A DNA stretch of 64,000 nucleotides from Megaustenia siamemsis (GCA_032433765.1 JAVIAB010000024.1:13100578-13164577); one strand, 5' to 3'; shown: positions 21,285 to 32,014, counted from the first letter of the stretch. The notes: a model not told the origin generated them from the letters alone. Program-made: numbers and translations.

Positions 21285-21615
21285 TTCCTCTTCTTCTACC
21301 TTTCAGCTCCCTGTGGAGTATAGGTCTTCAACAAATACTTTCCAAGTCGTTCTGGTTTTTGCCCTTCTTTTAAGATCATTCCATGTCTTCCCCATCATCT
21401 TTATCTCTGATTCTAACTGTCTTCTGCAAGAATCCATTGTCTTCCTCTTTGTCTTTTCCCATGGGGATTCCAAAAAAGGGCATGTTGTGTAATACTCTCA
21501 GTTGGCTTCCGCAGTGTGTGTCCTATCCTGCGCCATCGTCTTCGCTGTATCCCTGTATCCACTGGTATTTGACTTGTACAATTCCAGATCACTATAGGTA
21601 TCACTAATTAATTGA
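21285..21615 (-). pseudogene. LINE-E 3' end (antisense)
   Basis: The minus strand reads the same order as 30312-30735: CTSQIPVDTGIQRRRWRRIG, HTLRKPTESITQHAL, then a decayed WNDLKRRAKTRTTWKVFVED-like end, the GCTGAAAGG block and an AGAAGAAGAGG tail. Confidence 0.85.
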
Positions 21616-21734
21616 ATGATTAATATTTCAATGAATTGAGAAACACTTTTATAAAGTAAAATCCCATATCTTATATTTTAGTTAATCCAAATAGCAAAGA
21701 GTGTAAGTAATGTTATCTTAACGCGAATGCAATT

Positions 21735-21827
21735 GTTGTGTGTATACTTGTCCGAATTTTCATAAATGTTCTATAATAAACGTTGTGAGTATACTAGTCT
21801 AAACGTGCATAAATGTTCTATAGTTGC
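21735..21827 (+). repeat. 47-bp minisatellite, left block
   Basis: About two units contain CATAAATGTTCTATAATAAA and GTGTATAC-like words, the same monomer as 22184-22435. The block ends at GTTCTATAG, beside an exon-like duplicate. Confidence 0.8.
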
Positions 21828-21995
21828 TTGCTTGTGTTCGCCCGATAACTAAAGGAGTACACTTCATTGTTATCCGCCCTTAAAAGGACGTTACGTGGGC
21901 GTGTCTACGTTGTGTTGTGGTTTGCAGTATAACTGTGATGTTTGCGCCTTTCGGCCCAACACATCCGACTTCAGCATGTAATTTTTGAGTACCGG
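21828..21995 (+). pseudogene. Decayed copy of the exon-like unit at 35.1-35.6 kb
   Basis: Bases parallel the minus-strand sequence upstream of and within the 35138-35521 frame. Shared words are AACTAAAGGAG, TTATCCGCCCTT, GGCGTGTCT and an acceptor-like TTTGCAG (21921-21927). A frame then reads YNCDVCAFRPNTSDFSM, followed at once by a TAA where the other copy continues. Homology ends near 21995. Confidence 0.7.
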
Positions 21996-22183
21996 GTTGT
22001 CTTCCCTCTTCGATCTCTACTCACTTGGCCAGATAGACAAGTTAGTCTGTTACTAGAGGCACCACGGAAAGGTGGAGCAAGGTCTGGAAGGTTCTGGTTC
22101 ACCGATCCTGGCGTAAGCCATCAGCTGTGGGTCGCTGACAACTTCCAGCTCTGGTGCTGTGAGGCGCGCCTTCGCCTCTATGT

Positions 22184-22435
22184 TCTATAATAAATGATGC
22201 GTGAATACTGGTCTAAACTTTCATAAATGTTCTATAATAAATGATGCGTGTATATTGGTCTAAACTTTCATAAACATTCTATAATAAATGATGCGTGTAT
22301 ACTGGTCTAAACTTTCATAAATGTTCTATAATTAATATTGCGTGTATAATGGTCTAAACATTCATAAATGTTATATAATTAATATTGCGTGTATAATGGT
22401 CTAAACATTCATAAATGTTATATGATTCAGAGACG
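22184..22435 (+). repeat. 47-bp minisatellite, right block
   Basis: About five units of 47 bp contain TCTATAATAAATGATGCGTG and CTAAACTTTCATAAATGTT. The last units change to TATATAATTAATATTGCGTG. The exon-like duplicate and ~190 bp of unrelated sequence separate it from the left block. Confidence 0.92.
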
Positions 22436-22663
22436 TATGTCATAAGCGTCTTTTACCTCCTAAACACTTGAAATAGTTAACTGGGTTCATTTCTTTCTTG
22501 GTACTATGAATCTGCAATTGTTGTCTCTTTTCTGCTGACGTCCATTTCAGCTGCTTTTCAAAGGTTACTCCTCATGTTGTTGTTTTTTGTTTTACGAATC
22601 CCTTCCAGTCATTATGACGATGTCGAAGTTCAATTTCAGAATTTGTTATTGCCCTCTGTAATT

Positions 22664-22687
22664 GGAAGCTCTACATGTAGAGCTTCC
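22664..22687. repeat. Perfect 24-bp palindrome
   Basis: The half-site GGAAGCTCTACA is followed directly by its complement with no spacer. It could form a cruciform or a dyad binding site. Confidence 0.95.
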
Positions 22688-22930
22688 TAGCAGCAAGAGG
22701 GAATCTGATCATCAGAAGTGGTCCCGTCGAGCAAGAGTTACGGCCATTTAACATCTTGGCACTCTATGGGAGGTGAGACCGCCTGGGTCATGACTCCCCG
22801 GCGTCGACCTCCTGATGCATTGAAACTGAAGTTTTACTCTATAACTGGCATAGACTAATTAAACTTATTCTTTGCAACTAGTGTGATCGAGTCTACAGCG
22901 GATCCATATCCGGTGGTCTTAGCTTTAATC

Positions 22931-22952
22931 TGTCAAATTGATCAATTTGACA
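22931..22952. repeat. Perfect 22-bp palindrome
   Basis: The half-site TGTCAAATTGA is followed directly by its complement, centred on TGATCA. Confidence 0.95.
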
Positions 22953-23317
22953 ATAGTGGCGGCTGTCTAAATTGATTTGTACTCTGCGTGACTGTCTTAT
23001 ATACTCCTGGGGAGAACTCTCCCCTAAAACATAATCCTCTTATTATGGCGTTACTCTGCACGGTGGGGCGGGTTAGCAACTGATAACAGATGATAACGAT
23101 ACGTCGGGCTGGGAACTCCTCTGAACTGTCAGTACTACAAACGTGGGGAGAAACTGAGGTTCGGCTAGTGATGTCACTTCCGATTGCCTTTACTTCCCAG
23201 CCTCGGATTATTCAGAGATTAAACTGATCGATTCTCTGATGACTAATTAGTAAGAGCGGTCTATTTCATTGACAGGAATGTGGTGATGTATATATGTAAT
23301 CTGTAGGAGTGATGACT

Positions 23318-23364
23318 TACTTAAAGAAAAATACATCACCTAAGTGCAAAATAAAGACAAGTGG

Positions 23365-23421
<57 letters not shown>
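23318..23421 (+). repeat. LINE-C scrap running into an (AT)n microsatellite
   Basis: AAATAAAGACAAGTGGAACA at about 23349-23368 is the complement of LINE-C at 20553-20580 (LINE sense NKDKWNNI). It passes directly into about 50 bp of pure AT repeats. Confidence 0.75.
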
Positions 23422-23422
<1 letters not shown>

Positions 23423-23924
23423 CTGATATATATTGCTGATATTAACAATCAACACAAAATATCACTATGTATGCGGTTATGTACTGCGAGTAGAAAGGTT
23501 CATCATAATACAACATAAGAAGATTGAGTAAACTGTTGCAGTGACCAGAAGTGGCAAAACTAGAAATGAGCAGATGTTTCTGAAAGCACCGCTACAGAAT
23601 CAGTATTAAACTACACACACAAACGGCAAATAAAACACATGAAGAAAATGTATGACGCGATGTCAACTTCAAAATATACGTAAATAAGAGAAGAGGAGTA
23701 TGATTAAGATGAGCCGAAGATCATAAAGGGATTCTTCAGAAACATAAGTGTAATGATAGATGTTCTCAGTCAAACGAGAACTACAATTACCTTATCAGTA
23801 ATGTGAGTAAGTAATTAAAAAAGAAGAAAATTACTATAAATGTATTGAGAAATATATTTTTTTTTAAATCAATAAAATTCTTGATGTATTCACAGATTGA
23901 ACAGCAGCTGCACGAGAGTTGGAA
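23422..23924. other. AT-rich unassigned spacer
   Basis: No frame or repeat match was seen. It may be decayed LINE sequence, but nothing is clear enough to assign. Confidence 0.3.
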
Positions 23925-24205
23925 AGTAAGTAAAGTGGTCTATAGTTAGCACGCATGTAAGTCAGGATAGTTGCATAGTTCGGTAATTAGTTAGTTTGGT
24001 AGTTAGTTAATTTGGTTCTTGATTAGTTAGTTAGTGTTTTTGGTAATTAGTTTTTTCGGTACTTAGTTATTTAGCCCGGTTGTTAGTTACTTAGTTATTT
24101 TGGTAATTAGTTTGTTCGATAGTTAGTTATTTAGCTCGGTTGTTAGTTAGTTAGTTATTTCGGTAGCTAGTTCGGTAATTAGTTAGCTAGTTAGTTACTT
24201 GGTTA
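23925..24205 (+). repeat. Degenerate TTAGTTAG repeat
   Basis: Irregular repeats of AGTTAGTT, TTCGGTAATTAGTT and TTTTGGTAATTAG cover about 280 bp, strongly T/G/A-biased on the plus strand. Confidence 0.88.
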
Positions 24206-24765
24206 GCGGAGAGACCTTCCTCAGTGCACATTAGACCACTTCATCAGTGCTGTGTTTTCCTTCTCGATTTACCCTTTTATAGAGATTGACATCAGTTCTG
24301 TTTTGATTTATCTATCTTCTTTAGTTAAACGTAGATCATTCTTCATTGGTACCACTCCATTTGACACACAGTCCTTCAAGTTAGGTTGTACAATTGCATT
24401 TATTCATTGAACCATTTGTGTGTCTTTCTTCTTTGAAAGCATTTACGGAACGTCAGCCCGATTCTTGCTTTAGATCCTCTCCATATGGTGAATTTGGAGT
24501 GTCGTCTCCCGGGCGCGAGTTTGAGCAGAAAAAGAAAGGGACAGGTTGTTGCCCATACAACATGTTTCTTCACTCCACGCAGCCGAGCGATCCAAAGGTC
24601 TAGCGGGGCAAGAACAGTTTGGTGGCAACTGCGCCTCAGGAGTTATCAGAGCAATGTTTAAATCAACACTGAACTGCCTTAGGAACTACGGATGTTTCCT
24701 TAGGATTTACTCCCGTAGTCTATTCGGTGAACGGGTACCCGCTAGACAGCGAGGGTTTATAATCA
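24206..24765. other. Unassigned segment
   Basis: Two short overlapping plus-strand frames (24394-24603, 24546-24803) lack recognisable motifs. No repeat match was found. Confidence 0.35.
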
Positions 24766-25033
24766 GAGTTGACCTACTCCTAGATATGTTGACCTACTAC
24801 TAGATGTGTTGACCTACTCCTAGATGTGTTGACCTACTCCTAGATATGTTGATCTACTCCTAGATATGTTGATCTACTACTAGATGTGTTGACCTACTCC
24901 TAGATGTGTTGACCTACTCCTAGATATGTTGATCTACTCCTAGATATGTTGATCTACTCCTAAATATGTTGACCTACTCCTAGATATGTTGACCTACTCC
25001 TAGATATGTTGACCTACTCCTAGATATGTTGAC
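24766..25033 (+). repeat. 20-bp minisatellite array
   Basis: About 13 units of TTGACCTACTCCTAGATATG with ACCT/ATCT, CTCC/CTAC and ATATG/GTGTG variants. Confidence 0.97.
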
Positions 25034-25683
25034 ATTGCTAGGCTAACGGGTCGCATCTACCCCGGAAGTAGGTTAGGGTTTAACCTCTCATTAATTTGAG
25101 GCAAGATTAAACCACCGCTGTCACACTTTACAATTCTCACTTCAGCGTGAGATCTGACGACCCTTGACCTCTGCCTATGTCTAAACAACGACCCAAATGT
25201 GTATATCATTGAACCATTGTCTGGGGAATTCTAAAACATATTATATGTTGTTGACTAAATCTTCCGGTGTTGTTGTCTGTATACTCTGCTCTGTTTGATG
25301 TATTCTGAACAAAAGAAAGTGCAGGATCCTTTTGCAGGTTCTGTATTCTCAAGTGAACATATCTTGTGAACAGTAGACTCCGTCTGATGAGCTAGGATTG
25401 AGCTCTTCTGAACATGTGACCTTTTTGACACACGACCTTCCTGAGCAGTGACCTTGTATGCCACCGCTGACTGAAAGGGTGGCGTGTGTTTAGGAAATTT
25501 GTAACCTGCCGTTAGTGGCAAGATGAATAAGCATGCAACTCACGCGCATGCTGGCAGTGTCTTGTGCATCCAAAATGAGTTGCATGATCCCGCCCAGCGT
25601 CATTTACAGTAGTCCCATTTGAGTCAAAGAGTCAGTATAACCAGAGATAACTTTAATACTGAACGGACCTTAGAACTGGAGTC
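25034..25683. other. Unassigned segment
   Basis: An 88-codon minus-strand frame (25255-25521) is the only extended reading and has no recognisable motif. The segment adjoins a dispersed-repeat tail at 25684. Confidence 0.35.
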
Positions 25684-25780
25684 ATCAGTCGCTGGACACT
25701 GCAAGACTTGCTGAGGAGGGGATCTGAGCACCTATGGACATGTTCGGAGTGCAACGATGATGACCCGCAAATAACTCAAT
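25684..25780 (+). repeat. R-G dispersed repeat, copy 1
   Basis: Roughly 97 bp including TGAGGAGGGGATCTGAGCAC and ATGATGACCCGCAAATAACT are closely shared with 42210-42304. The last ~37 bp recur at 26211-26248. The element type is unknown. Confidence 0.75.
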
Positions 25781-25789
25781 CTTTCGTCT

Positions 25790-26020
25790 TCTTTTCTCTT
25801 CTCACTGGTACCGAAAAGGTGTGGTTTATATCATTTGTCGTTCTTGAGCTGCTCGAACTGTCTGAATTAGTGATTTTCCTTTGTTGTTACATGTCTCTGT
25901 CACTGCATCTATCCATCTTCTTCTAGGTCTTCCTGTTGGTCTTTTTCCATGCATTCTCGAGAAGAACGCCCTTGATGGTGATTGGTGAGGATTCATTCTG
26001 ATCAGGTGGCCCAATCATTT
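25790..26020 (-). pseudogene. LINE-H 3' fragment (antisense)
   Basis: The minus strand reads MGHLIRMNPHQSPSRAFFSR, then GKRPTGRPRRRWIDAVTE, the typical GRPRRRW end of LINE ORF2. No second copy is present. It lies between two R-G tails. Confidence 0.75.
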
Positions 26021-26210
26021 AAGTTAACAATGGTGAGCATTGTTAACTCAAATAACTCAATACTACATAATATGTCATCCAATATGACACCGCTTTACAT
26101 CTATTTTTTGCGATGATCTAATATCAGCACTAGTTCAAGTGAGATCTAACATTTATTAGTTGCAATGTTCATTAAGTGTCCAACATATCCCGGTCTCACT
26201 GCCTAGGAAA

Positions 26211-26248
26211 TTCGAAGTGCAATGATGATGACCCGCAAATAACTCAAT
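26211..26248 (+). repeat. R-G tail, copy 2
   Basis: TTCGAAGTGCAATGATGATG and ACCCGCAAATAACTCAAT repeat the end of the copy at 25743-25780. Confidence 0.75.
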
Positions 26249-26624
26249 AACGGACCGTTTACTGCTATTAGACAACATGTGGGCACAGTTTGCTACCCCA
26301 AGCCATTTCCATTTTTCATATCTACGTGGTTTACGTGTTCGGTAGAAGCTCATAGATACTTTATTGAGGTAGGTTTTTCATGAACCTTGGAACATGGACT
26401 CACAGTTGGTGTTGGAGTGTTAACGATACGGTTGTTCAGAGTGAATCATGTTACAGATACTTTCATCAGGACGACATGTTGATCTGCCTAACCACACTGC
26501 TAGCTCATGTGGTTAGAGTTCCAGAGCAACCGGTTCTTGATCTTTTATCTGGAGCTACACAAACCGTCTGACACAACGGCCTAATCTGGAGCTACACAAA
26601 CCGCCTGACACAACAGCCTAATAG
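26249..26624. other. Unassigned spacer with a small tandem duplication
   Basis: GGAGCTACACAAACCGxCTG then ACACAACxGCCTAAT occurs twice in tandem (about 26550-26620, ~37-bp period). Nothing else was recognised. Confidence 0.4.
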
Positions 26625-26815
26625 AAGTAATATTTGATGGAGAATACAAGGTAAAAGATGCAGAGGCAGACCAAGACTAACATGGACGAGTAACATCAAA
26701 AGATGGACAAGTCAACCTTTGACAATCTGTACCATCAAAGCAAAAGACAGAGTAGAATGGCGTTCCATGCTAGCCAACCTTCGATGCGGAGACGGCACTT
26801 AATGACGATGACGCA
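26625..26815 (+). pseudogene. LINE-B 3' end
   Basis: It reads VIFDGEYKVKDAEADQD in a shifted frame, with TSNIKRWTSQPLTICTIKAK and VEWRSMLANLRCGDGT, ending in TGACGATGACG as a decayed tail. Confidence 0.85.
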
Positions 26816-26821
26816 AACAAT

Positions 26822-27550
26822 CAACAACGTACTATCATCGTCACCACTCTCCCACTGATTCTGTGACTTGCTCGCTTCATGTCCTCTCAGCGTAGTGTTG
26901 GAAAACCACTGGAGATATTGTTTGCTTGGTTAACACTAAGACAAGTAAGTACACCATGCTGGTAGAGACCATAGATTCGACCAGAAGTGTTGCGTAGAGT
27001 AAGTGCAATAATAAAGACATTAATGAGGACGTGAACTTCCGGGCAATATGGTGGATAGGCGGCAGGAACCATTGAAGGCTATGTCTGAAAAGTGTTCCTT
27101 GTTGCAGTTTCCTCATATTCCAAGTCCGGCTTGTTGCAGTAGCTACTGAGTTAAGTGCTCTGTGCACACCGTGAGCTGTGTGTTTCATCCATTTTGATCC
27201 TGTTCCGATATATTGTTTCCGATGAATGCTGATATCGTATGACAGGGAACAGTTGGCCGTGTTCACTTTCTGTGCGGTTTCGCCTTATGTCTTTTGGCGT
27301 GTGCTGAGACTGCAATGATTGGGACTACAGCTACCTTTATTTGTTTGTGAGATGAGTTAGTAATTCGGATGATTCCACTGGCACGGGCGGTTGAGCAATT
27401 ATGGATTTTAATTCGTTTGCAGTGATACCGGGCCTTCCATAACCAAATAACCAAGTGTAATTAGTTTGTACCGAATATATAATGTAAGCTTTAGAGTTCA
27501 AGGCAGTAGGAGGCCGACGCCTGGGAGTCATGCCCAAGTCGGTGCCACTT
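26822..27550 (-). repeat. R-F dispersed repeat, longest copy
   Basis: This is the longest R-F copy. In antisense it carries the shared GGCACGGGCGGTTGAGC and CGTGTGCTGAGACTGCAATG blocks, extended on both sides. On the minus strand one frame reads WLFGYGRPGITANELKSIIA and PPVPVESSELLTHL. After a stop, a 129-codon frame (27266-26877) follows. No match to a known transposon protein was recognised. Confidence 0.7.
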
Positions 27551-27713
27551 CATTTAGAGTGTTAACAAACTAAAGAGCCGAAACTTTTACTCGACGAGGG
27601 GAGGGAGGATTCGCTTCTTATGATCAGACTGCCTCCTGCTGCCAAGCTCTGTAAAGAAAATTGTATTTTACTGTTTGTTGGCCGATCTGGTTGACATGGC
27701 ACGTATCCCAAAA

Positions 27714-27945
27714 TCTATCTATTGTCCTTTCGAGCCGAAGACGGCACATAGCGCAGAACCACAATCTCAAAAACAGAAACCTTGCGTGCCAAATTGGCAC
27801 ATATTGCAGAGATCACTGTTTCTAAAATCTATGGCTTTGTTTCCATAATACTTTTTACAATGACAGCTTGTCAAGCCATCGATCAACCTCCTTTGTCGCC
27901 TCTTACGACATGCTTGGAGGGTCACTGTGTCACTATATTGTTTCC
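27714..27945 (-). repeat. R1 repeat, intact copy
   Basis: From (CTAT)n at its left edge to TCACTGTGTCACTATATTG at its right, about 230 bp. It is colinear with 43268-43498 (opposite strand) and with the split copy around the mariner. The sense strand is taken as minus because the ATAG tail lies at that 3' end. Confidence 0.88.
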
Positions 27946-28099
27946 CAAAATGCCAGGGATTTATCTTTATAACGGAGTTTATTAAGTAGTTCAAGGTCAC
28001 GGTAAAGTACGAGACTTGAATCGGCGTCTATGCACGTGACTTTTCACCCATATCTGCTCGACCGCCTATCCAGAAGTGTTCGGAGACTTCTGGGTAGTG

Positions 28100-28317
28100 T
28101 CGCTTCAAGCATCTAAACTGACGATACGAGGCGGCATTCCTCACCTTCCCAGATTGCTACCCTGGTACCCATTTCTACCAGTGGCTGGGTTGACCGCCGG
28201 TGTATTTTTTTTTCCATGCTCGAAATTCACACTGCTTCCAGTGAAAATCGAACACTGGTTGTCCGAACGTCGGTAACCCAGTCGGGTGGTTGTCCCAACT
28301 AGGCTAGCGTGCCCCCC
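28100..28317 (-). repeat. SINE-C (tRNA-derived, distinct family)
   Basis: On the minus strand it starts GGGGGGCACGCTAGCCTAGT with an A box-like TAGCCTAGTTGG and a B box-like GTTCGATTTTC. A body with GAAATGGGTACCAGGGTAGC follows. Single copy in the window; the 3' boundary is uncertain. Confidence 0.7.
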
Positions 28318-28353
28318 ATGTTTATTGAAAACACTACTTGAACACATATAATG

Positions 28354-28552
28354 GCCCCGTCACGCCAAGTGGCGAATAGGGAATATGGTGTTAGCGACCG
28401 TCATTTTTACAGAACTTCGACATATGCTTGTTGGTGTAATGTGGTCGTTAATACGCCCGTACCACTTTACGTTCCTAGACAAAAAATTAGATGCCCATTT
28501 TATTTGTCCTTTGTTGTCCAGTTCACTAATCATTGAGCTATCGCGGCTCCTT
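28354..28552 (-). repeat. SINE-A copy 3, internally deleted
   Basis: It shares both ends of SINE-A (CCCCGTCACGCCAAGTGGCG on the left, GCTATCGCGGCTCC on the right). About 45 bp holding the B box are missing, so it should not be transcribed by pol III. Confidence 0.88.
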
Positions 28553-29311
28553 ACGTAATCATGTATTTGTGAGCTTTTAGATACTTTTAGACATTGCCAG
28601 TGTCTTTGTAGTCGAGGTAACCTAGAGAGCGTTCCTCCCACTTGCATATATTTAGAACCCTTCACACGGTCCTGACCAGCACACCCGTGGGACTATTTCT
28701 TTCCCATTCTGACCACTGTCCATGACATAGGGAAGTCATTTTTCTTTTCTTAAACCAGTTTCGATTATTCTCTTTTGGATGTTTCATTACTAGTTAATTA
28801 TGTAGGTTTAGTTTTGATTTACTTAAATATCTGTGTGTGTGTTGTTTGTTTGTTCCTGCTGAAGGCCTATTGAGCCGAAACGTCGTTCTTATCTGTGTCG
28901 TCTATCAATCACGTAAAGCGTTTACCATGCCTTTGTTTCTATTTTTGTTTCCATTCTCCCTCACAAATAGCTTTACTGCAAATTCACATTTATATTCATT
29001 CATTTGCATTTCTTTGCCGTATCCCTTCTCCTTACACGAACATGCAAATTATGTTTAAGTGAAGTGAATATAATATATAAATGTATACATACTTCATAGA
29101 CAACCAAATGGCACTTGTCCGTTCACACCATCACAAATAATGGAGCATCATGAACGGCACATAAATGGGCAGCAATATACACAACGAGGGATGGACAGAG
29201 AATGAAACCCAAAATAAGGATATCTAAAGCATGATGTGTTTTCTTTACACTAGGAAACATGGGGATCCAAAGAGATTGGGATAAATGCAAAAATAAAAAT
29301 TGTCAACTTCA
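28553..29311. other. Spacer with a PLE-like motif
   Basis: Mostly unassigned. At 28859-28884 CTGAAGGCCTATTGAGCC is followed by GAAACGTC, resembling the conserved terminal motif found near hammerhead-like structures in Penelope-like elements. No reverse transcriptase of that group is nearby. A short T-rich frame (28837-29058) is not convincing. Confidence 0.3.
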
Positions 29312-30305
29312 TCATCATCATGTGCCATACCGGTTGGCGTAGGCGATCATGTCCCTCCACAATCTTCTATCTACAGTGCATCGTATCAGTTCTGTTGTTG
29401 ACTGTTTTCCATGCCATGACACCAAGCTATCCAGTATTTTCTCTCTTTGATGTCCGCGATCTCTCTTTCCTTTTATTTTACCAGTTGTAACCAAGTATTC
29501 CAACTTTCCTCTTCTCATGATGTGCCCGAAAAATGTTGATTGCTTCTTTCTGGTGTTTTTTTAAGAGTTCCATTTTTGTGTTGGCCTCTTTGAGAACTTC
29601 CTCATTGGTCTTTTTAGCTGTCCAGGGAAATTTTAACATTCTTCTGAGAAATCCCATCTCTGTGGCCTCTAATCGTCTTTTCATTCGTTTGTCTATTGTC
29701 CATGATTCGCTTCTATAGGTCAGAATTGGTTCTATATAGCACCGATGAACTCTCTTTCTCATTTTTATTGACATAGATTTGTTGCATAAGATATTTTTCA
29801 TTTTCTGAAATGCTATTTTGGCCTGAGCTATTCTGCTTTTTATTTCTGTGGTGCATCTCCCATCTGATGTTATTATTGTGCCCAAGTATTTGAAACGTTG
29901 CACTTGTTTCAGATTTGTCTCGTTTATTTTTATGCTGCATGATGGTGATGATTGTTTCTTCGATATGACCATTACTTCTGTTTTCTTAGTATTCAGACTG
30001 ATACCTTTTTTGTTGCTTTCTTTTACTATTATGTCTATCATTTCTTGTAGTTCGTTCTCTGTCTCTGCTATTAAGACTGTGTCATCCGCATATCGCAAAT
30101 TATTTATGTTGTGACCGTTGACTTCAATTCCTTTTTTGTCTACTATTGATCTGGTAATATATTCGCTGTAAAGTGAAAACAAATCCGGTGACAGAACACA
30201 GCCTTGTCTGACTCCTTGTTTTATATATTGGAATTGTCCTGTTTGGTTGTTAATTCGTATAGCTGCTGTTTGTTGCCAGTACATGTTTTTTGTCAACTTC
30301 AATGT
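29312..30305 (-). pseudogene. LINE-A, longest copy with RT palm and thumb
   Basis: The minus-strand frame 30302-29478 (274 codons) contains RQGCVLSPDLFSLYSE (RT block 4), YADD at 30081-30092 and KTEVMV. FKYLGTIITSDGRCT, SESWT and RRMLKFPWTAKKTNEE follow. A frame change near 29520-29560 moves the end into 29518-29318 (MRRGKLEYLVTTGK ... LWRDMIAYAN). The tail reads GATGATGATG. The N-terminal endonuclease and RT fingers are missing, a 5' truncation, so it is inactive. Confidence 0.93.
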
Positions 30306-30311
30306 TAATTA

Positions 30312-30735
30312 AATCCTTAATAGGGCTGTGAAACATGGAGAATAATAAAAATGACAATCATGAAGATACAGACTTTCATTACTGGATGCTTGCGCAGAAT
30401 GAAAGGATGGAAATGGCAGGACAAAATCACTAACATAGAATTATGGAAATGTACCAGTCAAATACCAGAGGATAAAGAGATGCAGCGAAGACGTCGATGC
30501 TGGGTAGGACACACAATGCAAACGTTTACTGAGATATATTACGCATCAGGCCATTTTTTTTAAATACCTAAGAAAAAGACAAAAAGGAATATCAAAATAT
30601 TCTTGAAGAAGACAGATGTAAGCAGAGATGGGGAAGACATGGAATGATCCTAAAAGAATGGCAAGAAACAGAAGGGCTTGGAAAGTGTTTGTTGAAAACG
30701 TATGTTCCACTGGGAGCTGAAAGATAGAAGAAGAA
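30312..30735 (+). pseudogene. LINE-E 3' end
   Basis: It reads CETWRIIKMT, then FITGCLRRMKGWKWQDKITN, CTSQIPEDKEMQRRRRCWVG and, after frame changes, KRMARNRRAWKVFVENVCST. An AGAAGAAGAAG tail closes it (30720-30735). It corresponds in reverse to 21285-21615 and is 5'-truncated. Confidence 0.85.
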
Positions 30736-30744
30736 GTAGAAGAT

Positions 30745-31172
30745 GGTTATGGAAGGCCTCAGCATCACTTCAAATGAATTAAAATCCACAATTGCTCAAC
30801 AGCCTGAGCCAGTGCAATCATCCAAATTAATATCTCATCTCCAAAACCAAGAAAGGTAGCTGCAGTCCCCATCATAGCAGTCTTAGCACACGCCAAAAAC
30901 TATAAGGCGGAGATGCACAGAAAGTGAACACAGCCATCTGTTCCCCGTCATACGATATCATCATTCATCGTAAGCAATGGGAATATCCAAACACAATCAA
31001 AACGGATGAAACGCACAACTCACGGTTTGCACAACGCACTTAACTCAGTTTGTCCGGCACAAGCCGGTGTTGCAATACAAGGAAACTGCAACAAGGGACA
31101 CTTTTCAGACACAGACTTTAACAGTTCCTGCCACCTATCCACAATATTGACCGGAAGTTCAGAAGAAGAAGA
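30745..31172 (+). repeat. R-F dispersed repeat, copy 3
   Basis: TGGTTATGGAAGGCCTCAGC and CAAATGAATTAAAATCCACA open the copy. Ordered blocks follow as in the other copies, to CACCTATCCACAATATTGAC. It lies between the AGAAG tail of LINE-E and a second AGAAGAAGAAGAAG run (31163-31176), suggesting insertion into that tail. Confidence 0.75.
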
Positions 31173-31990
31173 AGAATGAATGGCATATGTTTTTCCACAT
31201 CACGTAATAATCATTATCGAGCAGCTATGCGACAATAGAGGGCTATCAATTCTCAGGACGAAATAGAGGATTGGTTAAAACTCCCTCTTGTGGCTACGTG
31301 AGCCCCCAAGATAAGAGAAGAAAATAATAGAACAATCAGTGTAACACGTCACGCATGCTGTAAGAGGGAACACCAGATTTGGAATCGTTGCCTGTGCAGT
31401 CGAGTAGGACGTTCACGGAGTAACCTTGTCAATGGAATTTATCAACGCCTTTTTGGTAAATGATGTGATACGTGGTGATGCGAATATGGGGAATTCCTGA
31501 CTATAATGAAACAGATTCCATGGATAGAATAGAATACGTTGAATGTACGTACATAAGGGAGTAAAGGCAGGATCACATTTGTTCCGCGTATCCGCTCAAC
31601 GTCTATACTGAGAGCATCATGAGAAACGGCTGAGACTTATACACGTTTGAGAAGTGAGACCTCGACACATATATTACAAAATAATTCCAAAGACCACACA
31701 GAACGATAACAGATGTAATGTATTGTAATAATTAGGGGAATTGAGGAAAGTAGAAATAAAGATAAACAAAGAGAAAAGGTTTCAGATAGTTAACAAGATT
31801 ATGAGGAAAATGTCAACAGGAAAATAGAAAAACAGGTGTAATGATAGAAAGGTGTGGAGATCACGTGTGGCATCCAGGTACATGATGGCAACCATGATTT
31901 CGTTGAAGTAAAGTCAGCTGATCTTGTTGCAGGTGAGGAAATACTTATTAATGAGATCACGCCCATCTATCTAGGGGGCATAACTATGGA
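31173..31990. other. Unassigned spacer
   Basis: About 0.8 kb without tandem repeats, TE matches or frames above 60 codons with any recognisable motif. Confidence 0.4.
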
Positions 31991-32014
31991 GGCGTCAGAT
32001 TTAAAGCATTGATG

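Larger units (their letters stand above)
22436..23317. other. Repeat-free 0.9-kb segment with palindromes
   Basis: No homology to any repeat family in the window was found, and base composition is more balanced. It holds a perfect 24-bp palindrome (22664-22687), a perfect 22-bp palindrome (22931-22952) and a 7-bp stem with 2-base loop (23009-23024). Paired GATAAC motifs lie near 23080-23096. No open frame of note. It could be unique regulatory DNA or an unrecognised element. Confidence 0.4.
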
